Made by a program: the position numbers and the translations under genes. Shown here piece by piece: positions 1 through 9,680 of a DNA stretch of 64,000 nt (positions are counted from its first letter, which is position 1; every line of letters starts with the position of its first letter). Under the pieces are notes generated by a model. That model was not told the origin of the DNA. It ran no database searches and saw nothing but the letters and a program-made list of their open reading frames with translations. The DNA comes from Cupriavidus taiwanensis (GTDB lineage Bacteria > Pseudomonadota > Gammaproteobacteria > Burkholderiales > Burkholderiaceae). Location: positions 441,970 to 505,969 of the forward strand of contig NZ_LT976854.1 of the NCBI RefSeq assembly GCF_900249755.1, read 5' to 3'.

Positions 1-55
1 GTTCGCTGCGAGGGGTTTTGTTTTTGGCGTGGCACAAAGGCAGGTCTAGCCCGCG

Positions 56-1204
56 TTAGGCCGCGGCGCGCCGGACAGCGGCGCTCATGATGGCGCCAGC
101 CAGGCAGAGTCCGCCGAGCAACGCCGCGGCTGGCGTGACACCGTATGTTGCCGACGCGCTTCCGGCGACCGGCAACAGCATCAGTACGGCCAAGTTATTG
201 ACGCTTTCGGACGCCGCCAGCACCTTGCCTTTGTTCGCACCCGCCCGCTGCGCGAGGATGGCAGTGCTGGCAGGTGCTGCAATACCCAGTGCCGTGCCCC
301 AGATCAGCAGGCATCCCAGCGCGACCGGCAGTCCGATGGCAGTCGTCAGGAACAATGTCATGGAGACGGCAACTACCACGGTAGCGAAAACCAGCGTGCT
401 TTCTTCGCGCCGGTAACGCCGGCTGGCCTGCCCCGCCAGCATATTGCCAATACCCAGCCCCAGACCGAATACGGAAATGGCGATCCCAACAGCCGCCACT
501 TCCAGCCCATATCGCATCCGCAGTACTTCTCCCGCAAAGACATAGCTCGCCACGGCGCTGCCATTCCAGGCGCCCTTTGCGAGCAGAAGCCGGAAGATAC
601 CGGCGGCGGACGTCTTGGCAAGGGTCGAACTACCGATCCCGGGGCTGGCCGGCAAATCGCGCGGAATCACGCGCCAGCCCGCCGCGAAGGCCGCGAGGCA
701 ACTCCCGCCGATCACCAGAAATGGCGCGTGCCAGCCCCAGGCCTCGGCCAGTAAACCCGCCACTGCAGGTCCAGCCGCGATCCCCACGGTCATGCCGAGC
801 ATGACGCCACCCATGGCACCTGCTTGTCTCGCCGGCGGAATCCGATCGGCGATCAGGGCGAAGACGGTCGGGATCGTCGCGGCGGCGGCCAGGCCGCCCA
901 GCACACGCAGGGCCATGGCGGCCTGCAACGTTGGAACCAGCGTCAGGGCAATGCTGTCCGCGGCAAACAGCAGCATGGCGCCGAGCAGCACCCCGCGGCG
1001 TCCGGCGCGATCCGAGAGCCAACCCATCAGCGGCGCCGCCGCGGCGTAGGAAAAGGCATAGGCCGAGACCAGTCCCGACACATGCGCCGGCGACGTGTGA
1101 AAAGCCGTCGCCAGCGGGGCCAGCATTGGCGCGAGCATGAATTCGGCAGCCCCGACCATGCACACCGAAACGGCCAGGACAGGCAACAGGAAAGGCGATG
1201 GCAT
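56..1204 (-). CDS. MFS transporter (drug-efflux-like, 12-TM)
   Basis: A 382-residue inner-membrane protein of the major facilitator superfamily, probably a proton-driven exporter of small molecules; the substrate cannot be read from sequence. It is hydrophobic throughout and has the loop 2-3 motif A (GWLSDRAGRR, residues 61-70). The length fits the 12-helix DHA1/AraJ-like group. The open frame extends upstream to 1267, but that extension is Arg/Ser-rich, so the ATG at 1204 that leads straight into the first helix is preferred. It stands alone, about 240 bases after a Bug-family gene on the same strand, with no regulator beside it. Confidence 0.85.
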   Translation of the reverse strand: MPSPFLLPVLAVSVCMVGAAEFMLAPMLAPLATAFHTSPAHVSGLVSAYAFSYAAAAPLMGWLSDRAGRRGVLLGAMLLFAADSIALTLVPTLQAAMALRVLGGLAAAATIPTVFALIADRIPPARQAGAMGGVMLGMTVGIAAGPAVAGLLAEAWGWHAPFLVIGGSCLAAFAAGWRVIPRDLPASPGIGSSTLAKTSAAGIFRLLLAKGAWNGSAVASYVFAGEVLRMRYGLEVAAVGIAISVFGLGLGIGNMLAGQASRRYRREESTLVFATVVVAVSMTLFLTTAIGLPVALGCLLIWGTALGIAAPASTAILAQRAGANKGKVLAASESVNNLAVLMLLPVAGSASATYGVTPAAALLGGLCLAGAIMSAAVRRAAA

Positions 1205-1374
1205 GCGCAAACTCCATTGGATTCGAGATGAGAGACGGATAGCCGAGCGCGATACAAGATGACGCAAGGCGACGGCATCATTGGCTAAAAACCAGCTAAA
1301 TCGTGGAAATCAAATGGCGCCGCGGCGTCGGGCGCAAAGGCGGAACGGTGCGCGGGGCACCGCCAGGCGGGAAT

Positions 1375-1396
1375 GGGCGGACCAGAAAGTCCGCCC
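1375..1396 (-). terminator. Possible terminator hairpin after the Bug gene
   Basis: A perfect 8-bp inverted repeat (GGGCGGAC/GTCCGCCC) with a 6-base loop lies about 48 bases after the stop of the Bug-family gene. It is not followed by a T-run on either strand, so it is at best a weak or Rho-assisted terminator. The rest of the gap from 1205 to 1443 shows nothing recognisable. Confidence 0.3.
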
Positions 1397-1443
1397 GGAA
1401 GATGGGAAGATTCTAACTTATTGTCGGGAAGCGGATCGCTGGC

Positions 1444-2451
1444 TCAGTCGGCCTCTACCTTCATCGACTTCAACAGCGGTTGCCACTTGTCGCTTTCCGC
1501 CTTCAGCAGAGTCCGCAGTCCCTCCGGCGTCTGCTTGTCGACCGGTACGATCTCCGCACCCAGTCCATCCAGCTTCCTGATCACGGCCGGATCTTTCAGG
1601 CCCTTCTGCAGCGCCTTCGTCAGGCGGTCCACTGCGGCCGGGGGCGTGCCCCGGGGCGCGTAGATGCCGTGCCACACCTTGACGTCGAAGCCCTTCAGGC
1701 CGCCTTCCTGCAGCGTGGGAGCCTGCGGCAGCGCCTTGATCCGCGCGGGCGTGGTGACGCCGAACAGCCGCACGCGATCGGCCTGGATATGCGGCAGCGT
1801 GGCCGTGGTCTGGTCGCACAGCAGGTCGACCTGGCCGCCCAGCAGCGCGGTCAGCGCCGGGCCCGCGCCCTGGTAGGGAATCGCGTTCAGCTTCACGTGC
1901 ACCGATTGTTCGAACAACAGACCGCACAACTGGGAGACGGCGCCCAGGCCGGCATTGGCCAGCGAGACCTTGTCCTTGTTTTGCGTCACGTACTGGATCA
2001 GTTCCGGCACCGTCCTGGCCGGCAGGTCCTTGCGGCCCATCAGCGTCATCGGCACGTCCGCCACCTGGCCGACGTACTCGAAGTCCTTCAGCGGCGCATA
2101 GGACAGCTTCTTGTACAGCGCCGGCGCGGTCGCCATGCCGTTGTGGTGGATCAGCAGCGTATAGCCGTCGGCCTGGGCGCGGGCGACAAAGGCGGCGGCC
2201 ACGGTGCCGCCGGCGCCGGTGCGGTTCTCCACCACCACGCTCTGGCCAAGGTCTTGCGACATGGCTTGCGCCAGCGTGCGCGCGACGACATCGGTCGGGC
2301 CGCCGGCGGAGTAGGGGACTACCAGAGTGATTGGCCTGGCCGGATAGGCATCGGCAGCTGCCGCGCCGGAGGCGCCTGCCATGGCGGCAGCCGCCATCAT
2401 CACAGCCGCCAGCCATCGTGGCCCGGCGTGCCAGTACTTCGCATCCTTCAT
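1444..2451 (-). CDS. Bug-family tripartite tricarboxylate transporter binding protein
   Basis: A 335-residue periplasmic solute-binding protein of the TctC/Bug family, which is greatly expanded in Burkholderiales and binds small carboxylates or related solutes. The N-terminus has a signal peptide (Ala-rich core about residues 12-31), followed by the family's YPARPITLVVPYSAGG-type start and a VVENRTGAGG motif. The frame reaches back to 2541, but the ATG at 2451 has GGAGAC 5 bases upstream and starts directly before the signal peptide. No TctA/TctB membrane genes are adjacent, so it is an orphan binding protein, as is usual for Bugs. It follows nasA with a gap of about 130 bases and may be transcribed separately. 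Confidence 0.85.
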   Translation of the reverse strand: MKDAKYWHAGPRWLAAVMMAAAAMAGASGAAAADAYPARPITLVVPYSAGGPTDVVARTLAQAMSQDLGQSVVVENRTGAGGTVAAAFVARAQADGYTLLIHHNGMATAPALYKKLSYAPLKDFEYVGQVADVPMTLMGRKDLPARTVPELIQYVTQNKDKVSLANAGLGAVSQLCGLLFEQSVHVKLNAIPYQGAGPALTALLGGQVDLLCDQTTATLPHIQADRVRLFGVTTPARIKALPQAPTLQEGGLKGFDVKVWHGIYAPRGTPPAAVDRLTKALQKGLKDPAVIRKLDGLGAEIVPVDKQTPEGLRTLLKAESDKWQPLLKSMKVEAD

Positions 2452-2459
2452 TGCTGTCT

Positions 2460-2546
2460 CCAGATTGGTGCCGCGCCGTGGGTCCGGCGCGGCTTGTCGC
2501 GGTTGCGCGGCTAGCATGGCGGCAAGCCGCGGCGACAGCAATCTGG
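2460..2546 (-). repeat. Nested inverted repeats in the Bug gene leader
   Basis: An 8-bp inverted repeat (CCAGATTG at 2460-2467, CAATCTGG at 2539-2546) encloses a second hairpin with 8-bp arms (GCCGCGCC at 2470-2477, GGCGCGGC at 2486-2493). Together they occupy most of the gap between nasA and the Bug start codon. The structure could end the nas operon transcript or fold the Bug leader. No T-run follows. Confidence 0.4.
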
Positions 2547-2580
2547 TTCTCCTGAAGGATGCCTAATGCCCGGTGAAAGA

Positions 2581-5304
2581 TCAGGCCGCTTCGGCCACGC
2601 GCACCTCCACCAGCAGCTTCTTCAGCTCCGGCACGCAAGAGCCGCAGTTGCCGCCAGCCTTGACGCAGGCGGTGATCTCCGCGGGCGTTTTCAGGTCGTG
2701 CTTGCGCACCGCATCGCAGATGGTGTTGCGGCCCACGCCGAAGCACGAGCACACCGTCGGGCCGGCATCGGCGCCTTTCTCCATCGGCTGTCCGAGCAGC
2801 AGGCCGATGCGGTCGGCGTCTTCCAGCCGCTCGCGTCCGAACAGGCCGGCGAGCCAGGCGCGCGAGGGCAGCTCGGGACGTGTCGACACATAGACGCAGG
2901 CCTCGAGCCGGTCATCGACGACATGGCCCGCGTGGTACACGCCCGCCGCGCGGTCCTCATATTCCAGCCAGTCGGCGTCCGGATCGGTCACGCCGAGCAG
3001 CGCGCGGGCCCAGGCGGTGCGGTCGGCGATGGTGTCGCGGCCGGCGAATTCATAGCGCTGGAACTGGCGGCCCTGCACGCGCGTCCAGTAGGTCAGCGCT
3101 TGCGCCGGCAGCGCGCGGCGGCTCAGCATGAAGCCATGCCAGTGCACGCCGAAGGGCTCGACCCGCACGGGCGTGTGCTTGAACTCGGGCTCGCCGGAAA
3201 CGGGATCGACCACCGGATTGACCAGCGCGCCGACGCGCGCGTCAGAGCTGAACTGCCCGTTCCAGTGGATCGGCACGAACACGCTGCCGCGCGGAATGCC
3301 GCCGCCGTGGCGTACGCGCGCGACCATTGCGCCCCAGCGCGTGCTGACGCGCGCGAGCTTGCCCTCGCCCACGCCGCACAGCAGCGCGTCCTGCGGGTGC
3401 ATGTCGACAAAGGGCTCGGGCAAGTGGTCGGCCAGCTTGGCCGACTTGCCGGTGCGGGTCATGGTGTGCCACTGGTCGCGCACGCGGCCGGTGTTCAGGA
3501 TCAGCGGGAAGTCGTCATCGGGCGCGTGGGCGGGCGCGCGCGGCGGCGTGGCGACAAAGCGGGCGCGGCCGTCGGCGTGGGCGTAGCGGCCGTCGCCGAA
3601 CAGCCGCCGCGCGTCATGGCTGCCATGCGCGGGCACGGGCCATTGCACGGGTTCCAGTCCGTCATAGCGCGCCGGGTCCAGGCCGGCCAGTCCGCCGATA
3701 TCGAACGCGCGCGGCGCGGCATCGTTGCGCCATGCGCTCAGGCGCGCGTGTTCGTCGAAGATCTGGTGCGGCCCGGCATAGTCGAAGCCGCTGAAACCCA
3801 TGCGGCGTGCCACGTCGCACAGGATGTCCCAGTCCGCGCGCGCTTCGCCGGGCGCCGGCAGGAACGCGCGCTGGCGCGAAATGCGCCGCTCCGAGTTGGT
3901 GACGGTGCCGTCTTTCTCGCCCCAGCCCAGCGCGGGCAGCAGCACATGCGCGGCGGCGTTGGTGTCGGTACGCTCGATGATATCGCTGCTGACCACCAGT
4001 TCGCAGCGGGCCAGCGCGCGGCGCACCTGGTCGGCGTCCGGCAGGCTCACCACCGGGTTGGTGGCGATCACCCAGACCGCCTTGACGCGGCCGGCTTCGA
4101 TGGCCTCGAACAGCTCCACGGCCTTCAGGCCCGGGCGATCGGCCATCGCCGGCGATTGCCAGAACCCCTGCACGACTTCGCGATGCAGCGGATTGGCCAG
4201 CTCCATGTGCGCGGCCAGCATGTTGGCCAGGCCGCCGACCTCGCGCCCGCCCATCGCGTTGGGCTGGCCGGTCAGCGAGAACGGGCCCATGCCCGGCTGG
4301 CCGATGCGACCGGTGAGCAGGTGGCAGTTGATGATGCTGTTGACCTTGTCGGTGCCGGCCGACGACTGGTTGACGCCCTGCGAGAACGCCGTCACGGTCT
4401 TCCCGGTTTGCGCGAACAGCTGGTAGAAGGCCAGCACGTCCTGCACGCTGAGCTTGCAGGCGCGCGCCACGGCGGCCGGATCGGCGCAGGCGGCGTCGGC
4501 CGCCTGCAAGGCCTCATCCAGCCCCGCGGTGCTGGCGGAAACGAACGCGGCGTTGGCGTGGCCCTCGCGCGCGAGGTAGCTCAGCAGCCCGTTGAACAGC
4601 CATACGTCGGTGCCGGGACGGAGCGCCAGGTGCAGGTCGGCCAGCTCGCAGGTGGCGGTGCGGCGCGGGTCGATCGCCACGATCTTCATCTCCGGGCGCG
4701 CTTCCTTGGCGCGGGACAGGCGCTGGAACAGGATCGGGTGACACCACGCGGTGTTGGAGCCGACCAGCACCACCAGGTCGGCCAGTTCCAGGTCTTCGTA
4801 GTTGCCCGGCACCAGGTCTTCGCCGAAGGCGCGCTTGTGGCCGGCCACGGCCGACGACATGCACAGGCGCGAGTTGGTGTCGATATTGGCGCTGCCGATA
4901 AAGCCCTTCATCAGCTTGTTGGCGACGTAATAGTCCTCGGTCAGCAGCTGGCCCGAGACGTAGAGCGCGACGGAATCGGGACCGTGGCGGCGGATGATGT
5001 CGCTGAAGCCCTGGGCCACGGTGTCGAGCGCATCGTCCCACGACACCTGCCGCAGTTGGCCGTCGGCGCCGCGCAGCCTGGGATGGAGCAGGCGGCCTTC
5101 CAGGTCCACGGTCTCGCCCAGCGCCGAGCCCTTGACGCACAGCCGCCCCTGGTTGGACGGATGCTGCGCGTCGCCCGCGATCTCGACCTGGCCGTCGGCG
5201 CGCACCGTGGCACGCACGCCGCAGCCGACGCCGCAGTACGGGCAGGTCGTGGCGGTGGTAGTGGTCAGGGTTGCAGAGACAACCGGGATGTCGGACAGGT
5301 TCAC
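2581..5304 (-). CDS. nasA: Assimilatory nitrate reductase, molybdopterin catalytic subunit
   Basis: A 907-residue cytoplasmic enzyme that reduces nitrate to nitrite for nitrogen assimilation. The N-terminal [4Fe-4S] site is C21, C24, C28 and C56. The molybdopterin oxidoreductase core and the dinucleotide-binding domain follow; a Cys in the SRLCMSS segment is the expected Mo ligand. The last about 60 residues form a BFD-like [2Fe-2S] domain (CSCFGVG near the start, then CVKAGGNCGSC), as in Klebsiella-type NasA. There is no Tat signal, which separates it from NapA at 43 kb. It is the last gene of the narK-nirBD-oxidoreductase-nasA operon, about 40 bases after its neighbour, which probably supplies electrons from NAD(P)H. 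Confidence 0.95.
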   Translation of the reverse strand: MNLSDIPVVSATLTTTTATTCPYCGVGCGVRATVRADGQVEIAGDAQHPSNQGRLCVKGSALGETVDLEGRLLHPRLRGADGQLRQVSWDDALDTVAQGFSDIIRRHGPDSVALYVSGQLLTEDYYVANKLMKGFIGSANIDTNSRLCMSSAVAGHKRAFGEDLVPGNYEDLELADLVVLVGSNTAWCHPILFQRLSRAKEARPEMKIVAIDPRRTATCELADLHLALRPGTDVWLFNGLLSYLAREGHANAAFVSASTAGLDEALQAADAACADPAAVARACKLSVQDVLAFYQLFAQTGKTVTAFSQGVNQSSAGTDKVNSIINCHLLTGRIGQPGMGPFSLTGQPNAMGGREVGGLANMLAAHMELANPLHREVVQGFWQSPAMADRPGLKAVELFEAIEAGRVKAVWVIATNPVVSLPDADQVRRALARCELVVSSDIIERTDTNAAAHVLLPALGWGEKDGTVTNSERRISRQRAFLPAPGEARADWDILCDVARRMGFSGFDYAGPHQIFDEHARLSAWRNDAAPRAFDIGGLAGLDPARYDGLEPVQWPVPAHGSHDARRLFGDGRYAHADGRARFVATPPRAPAHAPDDDFPLILNTGRVRDQWHTMTRTGKSAKLADHLPEPFVDMHPQDALLCGVGEGKLARVSTRWGAMVARVRHGGGIPRGSVFVPIHWNGQFSSDARVGALVNPVVDPVSGEPEFKHTPVRVEPFGVHWHGFMLSRRALPAQALTYWTRVQGRQFQRYEFAGRDTIADRTAWARALLGVTDPDADWLEYEDRAAGVYHAGHVVDDRLEACVYVSTRPELPSRAWLAGLFGRERLEDADRIGLLLGQPMEKGADAGPTVCSCFGVGRNTICDAVRKHDLKTPAEITACVKAGGNCGSCVPELKKLLVEVRVAEAA

Positions 5305-5344
5305 GCGTTCTCCGTGCGGGGGCGTTGTATGGCTTTGGATGATG

Positions 5345-6586
5345 CTAGGCAGCGAGCGCTTCGCACTGCGCCTTGCCGAACAGCAGGCGCTGGCGCAGTG
5401 GGCCCACCGGCGTGCGGCGCTGGATCATGTCGAAATACCACGGCCCGTCCTGCACGTCGCCGTACAGCACGGCACCGACCAGGCAGCCGTCCTGCAGCAC
5501 CAGGCGCTTGTAGACGCCACGCCGCGCGTCGCGCAGCACCAGGTCTTCGGAGCCTTCCGCACCGATGAAGTCGCCGGCGGAATACAGGTCGACGCCGGTC
5601 ACTTTCAGCTTGGTCGCGGTGGCCTGCTGCACGTAGCGGCGATGGCCGGCACCGGCGAGGTGGGCGGCGCAGACGCGTGCCTGGTCCCAGATCGGCGCGA
5701 CCAGGCCGAAGGTAGCCTGGCGATGCTGAACGCATTCGCCGACGGCGTAGATGCGCGGGTCGTAGGTCTGCAGCGTGTCGTCCACGACGATGGCGCGCTC
5801 GCAGTGCAGGCCGGCGCTGGCGGCCAGTTCGATATTGGGGCGCACGCCGGCGGTCATTACCACCAGGTCGGCCGGGATCTCGCTGCCGTCCTTGAAGCGC
5901 ACGCCGGTGACGCGTTCGGTGCCGAGGATCTCCGCGGTCTGCGCGCTCAGAAGAAAGCGCAGGCCCTTGCGTTCCAGCGCGCCCTTGAGCAGCGTGGCGG
6001 CGGGCTTGTCGAGCTGGCGTTCCATCAGGCAGTCGGCCAGGTGCACCACGGTCACGTCCATGCCCTGGCGCAGCAGGCCGTTGGCGGCTTCCAGCCCCAG
6101 CAGCCCGCCGCCGATCACCACCGCGTGGCGGTGGTTGCGCGCGGCATGCAGCATGGTCTCGACGTCCTGGATGTCGCGAAACGCGATCACGCCGTCGAGC
6201 AGGTGGCCCGGCACCGGAATGATGAAGGGCTTGGAGCCGGTGGCCAGCAGCAGGCGGTCATAGCGCACCTCGCGTCCCGAGGCGGAACGCACCACGCGGC
6301 GCGGCCGGTCGATTGCCACCACCGGATCGCCGGCGAGCAGCTCGATGCCATGCTCTTCGTACCATTCGCGCGTGTTCAGCATGATGTCCGCCACCGTTTT
6401 CTCGCCGGCCAGCACCGGCGACAGCAGGATGCGGTTGTAGTTGCCGTGCGGCTCGGCGCCGAACACCGTGATGTCGTACAGATCCGGGGCCAGGCGCAGC
6501 AGTTCCTCCACCGTGCGCATGCCGGCCATGCCGTTGCCGACGACGACCAGGCGCGGCCGGGCTCGGGGGTTGGCGGAAGGGGTCAT
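5345..6586 (-). CDS. NAD(P)/FAD-dependent oxidoreductase of the nitrate assimilation operon
   Basis: A 413-residue flavoprotein of the pyridine nucleotide-disulfide oxidoreductase fold, similar to the N-terminal half of NirB and to NasB/NasC electron-transfer subunits. An FAD-binding GxGxxG (VVVGNGMAGM) lies near the N-terminus, a second NAD-binding glycine motif (VIGGGLLGLEA) near residue 150, and the late FAD motif YAVGECVQH further on. It lacks the siroheme domains of NirB. Its place between nirD and nasA suggests that it feeds electrons to NasA. The ATG at 6586 is preferred over the upstream frame start at 6628 because a GGAG lies about 10 bases before it. Confidence 0.85.
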   Translation of the reverse strand: MTPSANPRARPRLVVVGNGMAGMRTVEELLRLAPDLYDITVFGAEPHGNYNRILLSPVLAGEKTVADIMLNTREWYEEHGIELLAGDPVVAIDRPRRVVRSASGREVRYDRLLLATGSKPFIIPVPGHLLDGVIAFRDIQDVETMLHAARNHRHAVVIGGGLLGLEAANGLLRQGMDVTVVHLADCLMERQLDKPAATLLKGALERKGLRFLLSAQTAEILGTERVTGVRFKDGSEIPADLVVMTAGVRPNIELAASAGLHCERAIVVDDTLQTYDPRIYAVGECVQHRQATFGLVAPIWDQARVCAAHLAGAGHRRYVQQATATKLKVTGVDLYSAGDFIGAEGSEDLVLRDARRGVYKRLVLQDGCLVGAVLYGDVQDGPWYFDMIQRRTPVGPLRQRLLFGKAQCEALAA

Positions 6587-6643
6587 GCCGGCGTCTCCGT
6601 TGGCGGGGCAGTTGGGCTGGGGCAGCATCGGGCGGGCGCCGGA

Positions 6644-7027
6644 TCAGGCGGCGAGTTCTTCCTCGGCCTCGCGCACGGCCACTTCGGCGGCGATCCACAC
6701 CTTGCCGTCATAGACGCGCGCGGCGTAGGCGTTGACCGAGTGCTCGGGGGCCTCCAGGCATTCGCCGGTGCGCAGGTCGAAGTGGTGCTTGTAGATGGGG
6801 GAGGCCACCACCAGGCGCTCGCCCAGGTTGCCGACCAGCCCGCGCGACAGCACCGCGGCCTGCGCGTTGGGATCGAAGTTGTCGATGGCGTAGACCTCGT
6901 CGCCGCGGCCGATGCGGAAGACGGCGACCTGCCGGTCGTCGACCAGCGCGCACACACCAGTATTGGGCACGATATCGCGTACGGTGCAGACGGCGGTCCA
7001 GGTTTCGGGATGGTGGGGATGGCTCAT
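6644..7027 (-). CDS. nirD: Nitrite reductase (NADH) small subunit
   Basis: A 127-residue Rieske-fold subunit of cytoplasmic NADH-nitrite reductase. NirD proteins keep the Rieske fold but usually lack the Cys/His cluster ligands, and the expected CxH/CxxH pairs are absent here. The start at 7027 has AGGAG in good position and matches the family N-terminus; a longer open frame upstream lies inside nirB. It is 26 bases after nirB, in the usual nirBD order. Confidence 0.93.
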   Translation of the reverse strand: MSHPHHPETWTAVCTVRDIVPNTGVCALVDDRQVAVFRIGRGDEVYAIDNFDPNAQAAVLSRGLVGNLGERLVVASPIYKHHFDLRTGECLEAPEHSVNAYAARVYDGKVWIAAEVAVREAEEELAA

Positions 7028-7053
7028 CACGTTCTCCTTGTTTGCGGGCACGG

Positions 7054-9615
7054 TCAGGCGGCTTTCGCGGGCATGGACACCACGGGAATGTGGCTCAGCC
7101 GTGAGCGCTGCAAGTTCCGTTCCTCCGGCGTGGCCGGGCGGATCTGGCCGCGCTCTTCGATAAAGACGAGGTTGTCGTCGCGGCGGTCGCTGTTGACGAA
7201 GTGGCGGAAGCGCTTGCGCGTCTCGGGGTCGGTCACGGCCTTCTTCCATTCGTCTTCATAGGTGTCGACCACGTGCTGCATCTCGGCTTCCAGTTCGGCG
7301 GCGAGGCCCAGCTTGTCGTCCAGCACCACGGCCTTCAGGTAATCCAGGCCGCCTTCGAGGTTGTCGCGCCAGACGCTGGTGCGCTGCAGCCGGTCGGCGG
7401 TGCGCACGTAGAACATCAGGAAGCGGTCGATGTAGCGCACCAGCGTGTCGTGGTCGAGGTCGCTGGCCAGCAGTTCGGCGTGGCGCGGCTTCATGCCGCC
7501 GTTGCCGCACACGTACAGGTTCCAGCCTTTCTCGGTGGCGATCACGCCGACGTCCTTGCCTTGCGCCTCGGCGCATTCGCGGGTGCAGCCGGACACGCCG
7601 AACTTGATCTTGTGTGGCGCGCGCAGGCCCTTGTAGCGGTTCTCCAGCTCGATGGCGAGGCCGACCGAGTCGCCCACGCCATAGCGGCACCAGGTCGAGC
7701 CCACGCACGACTTCACCGTGCGCAGCGCCTTGCCGTAGGCGTGCCCGGATTCAAAGCCGGCGGCGATCAGCTCTTCCCAGATATAGGGCAGTTCCTCGGC
7801 ACGCGCACCAAACAGGTCGACGCGCTGGCCGCCGGTGATCTTGGTGTAGAGGCCGTACTTCTTCGCGACCTGGCCCACGGCGATCAGGCCTTCGGGCGTG
7901 ACCTCGCCGCCCGGCATGCGCGGCACCACCGAGTAGGTGCCGTCCTTCTGGATGTTGGCGAGGTAGTAGTCGTTGGAGTCCTGCAGGCTGGCGTGCTCTT
8001 CCTTCAGCACGAACTCGTTCCAGCACGACGCCAGGATGCTGCCCACGGTGGGCTTGCAGATGTCGCAGCCCAGGCCATTGCCGTGCGCTTCCAGCAGCGC
8101 CTCGAAGGTCTTGAACTTGCCCACGCGCACCAGGTGGTAGAGCTCCTGGCGCGAGAACGGGAAGTGCTCGCAGAGGTGGTTGTTGACCGCCATCCCTTGC
8201 TTCTTCATCTCCGCCTTCATGATCTGCGTGACCAGCGGCACGCAGCCGCCGCAGGCGGTGCCGGCCTTGGTGCAACTCTTCAGTGCGCCGATGCTGGTCG
8301 AGCCGTCGCAGACGGCGGCGCAGATCTCGCCCTTTGAGACGTTGTTGCAAGAGCAGATCTGCGCGGTATCGGGCAGGGCATCGGCGCCGAGCGCCGGGCG
8401 CGCCTTGCCGCTGCTGTCGGGCAGGATCAGGAACTCGGGCGACTCGGGCAGCTCGATCCGGTTCAGCATCATCTGCAGCAGCGTGCCGTATTCACTGGCA
8501 TCGCCGATCAGCACGCCGCCCAGCAGGTACTTGCCGCAGTCGGACACCACCAGCTTCTTGTAGACCTCCTTGCGGTCGTCGCTGAACTGGTAGATGCGCG
8601 CGCCGGGCACGGTGCCGTGCGGGTCGCCGATGCTGGCCACGTCCACGCCCATCAGCTTGAGCTTGGTGCTCATGTCGGCGCCGCTGAACTCGGCCGCCTC
8701 GCCGCGCAGGTGGCGTGCGGCGACGCGGGCCATGTCGTAGCCCGGGGCCACCAGGCCGTAGATCTTGCCGTCCCACAGCGCGCATTCGCCGATCGCGTAG
8801 ATGTCCGGGTCGGAGGTGCGGCAGTTGTTGTCGACCGCGATACCGCCGCGCGCACCGACTTCCAGGCCGCAGGCGCGCGCCAGTTCGTCGCGCGGGCGAA
8901 TCCCGGCGGAGAACACGATCATGTCGGTGTCGAGGTGCGTGCCGTCGGCGAATACCATGCGATGGGTGCCGTCCTCGCCGTCGACGATCTCGACGGTGTT
9001 CTTGCCGGTGTGCGCGGTCACGCCCAGCGCAGCGATCTTCTGGCGCAGCATGCGGCCGCCGCCTTCATCGACCTGCACCGCCATCAGCCGCGGCGCGAAC
9101 TCCACCACATGGGTCTGCAGGCCCATGTCGCGCAGCGCCTTGGCGCATTCGAGGCCGAGCAGGCCGCCGCCGACCACCACGCCGGTCTTCGAGCGCGCGC
9201 CGCATTCCTGCATCGCTTCCAGGTCTTCGATGGTGCGGTAGACGAAGCAGTCCTTGCGGTCCTTGCCCGGCACCGGCGGCACGAACGGGTAGGAGCCGGT
9301 GGCGAGGACCAGCTTGTCATAGGACAGGGTCTCGCCGGTGGAGACCTTGACCGTGCGCGCGGCGCGATCGATCTTCACGGCGCGCGCGTTCAGGCGCAGC
9401 AGCATGTTGTCGTGCTGCTCGAAGAAGCCCGCCGGCACCAGCGACAGGTCTTCTGCCGACTTGCCGGCGAAGAACTCGGACAGGTGCACGCGATCGTAGG
9501 CGGGACGCGGTTCTTCGCACAGGATGGTCACGTCGAGGTTGTCCGCGCCGGCCTGCGCCAGCGATTCCAGGAACTTGTGACCCACCATGCCGTGGCCGAC
9601 GATGATCAGTTTCAT
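7054..9615 (-). CDS. nirB: Nitrite reductase (NADH) large subunit
   Basis: An 853-residue cytoplasmic enzyme that reduces nitrite to ammonium with NADH. In order: an FAD/NAD(P)-binding module (VGHGMVGHKF at the start; GGGLLGLECA in the middle), a BFD-like [2Fe-2S] domain (CSCNNVSKGEIC with CTKAGTACGGC), a ferredoxin-like half domain, and the siroheme-[4Fe-4S] domain with CVGSTWC and SGCTRECAEAQ. The length matches full NirB. It sits between narK (65 bases upstream) and nirD, so imported nitrate is reduced stepwise to ammonium by this operon. Confidence 0.96.
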   Translation of the reverse strand: MKLIIVGHGMVGHKFLESLAQAGADNLDVTILCEEPRPAYDRVHLSEFFAGKSAEDLSLVPAGFFEQHDNMLLRLNARAVKIDRAARTVKVSTGETLSYDKLVLATGSYPFVPPVPGKDRKDCFVYRTIEDLEAMQECGARSKTGVVVGGGLLGLECAKALRDMGLQTHVVEFAPRLMAVQVDEGGGRMLRQKIAALGVTAHTGKNTVEIVDGEDGTHRMVFADGTHLDTDMIVFSAGIRPRDELARACGLEVGARGGIAVDNNCRTSDPDIYAIGECALWDGKIYGLVAPGYDMARVAARHLRGEAAEFSGADMSTKLKLMGVDVASIGDPHGTVPGARIYQFSDDRKEVYKKLVVSDCGKYLLGGVLIGDASEYGTLLQMMLNRIELPESPEFLILPDSSGKARPALGADALPDTAQICSCNNVSKGEICAAVCDGSTSIGALKSCTKAGTACGGCVPLVTQIMKAEMKKQGMAVNNHLCEHFPFSRQELYHLVRVGKFKTFEALLEAHGNGLGCDICKPTVGSILASCWNEFVLKEEHASLQDSNDYYLANIQKDGTYSVVPRMPGGEVTPEGLIAVGQVAKKYGLYTKITGGQRVDLFGARAEELPYIWEELIAAGFESGHAYGKALRTVKSCVGSTWCRYGVGDSVGLAIELENRYKGLRAPHKIKFGVSGCTRECAEAQGKDVGVIATEKGWNLYVCGNGGMKPRHAELLASDLDHDTLVRYIDRFLMFYVRTADRLQRTSVWRDNLEGGLDYLKAVVLDDKLGLAAELEAEMQHVVDTYEDEWKKAVTDPETRKRFRHFVNSDRRDDNLVFIEERGQIRPATPEERNLQRSRLSHIPVVSMPAKAA

Positions 9616-9680
9616 GATGCTTTCCTTGTCCGGTAGTCAGTCTTTGCTGCCTGATGTTGCTGTGGGGCGATGCCTGGGAA

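Noticed and set aside
2566..5568. A 1000-codon open frame on the plus strand opposite nasA.
   Set aside because: Its Arg/His/Gln/Ala-rich translation has no domains and it mirrors a certain gene; such long shadows are normal at this GC content.
4994..7261. A 755-codon plus-strand frame across nasA, the FAD oxidoreductase and nirD.
   Set aside because: It crosses several real genes on the other strand and resembles no protein family.
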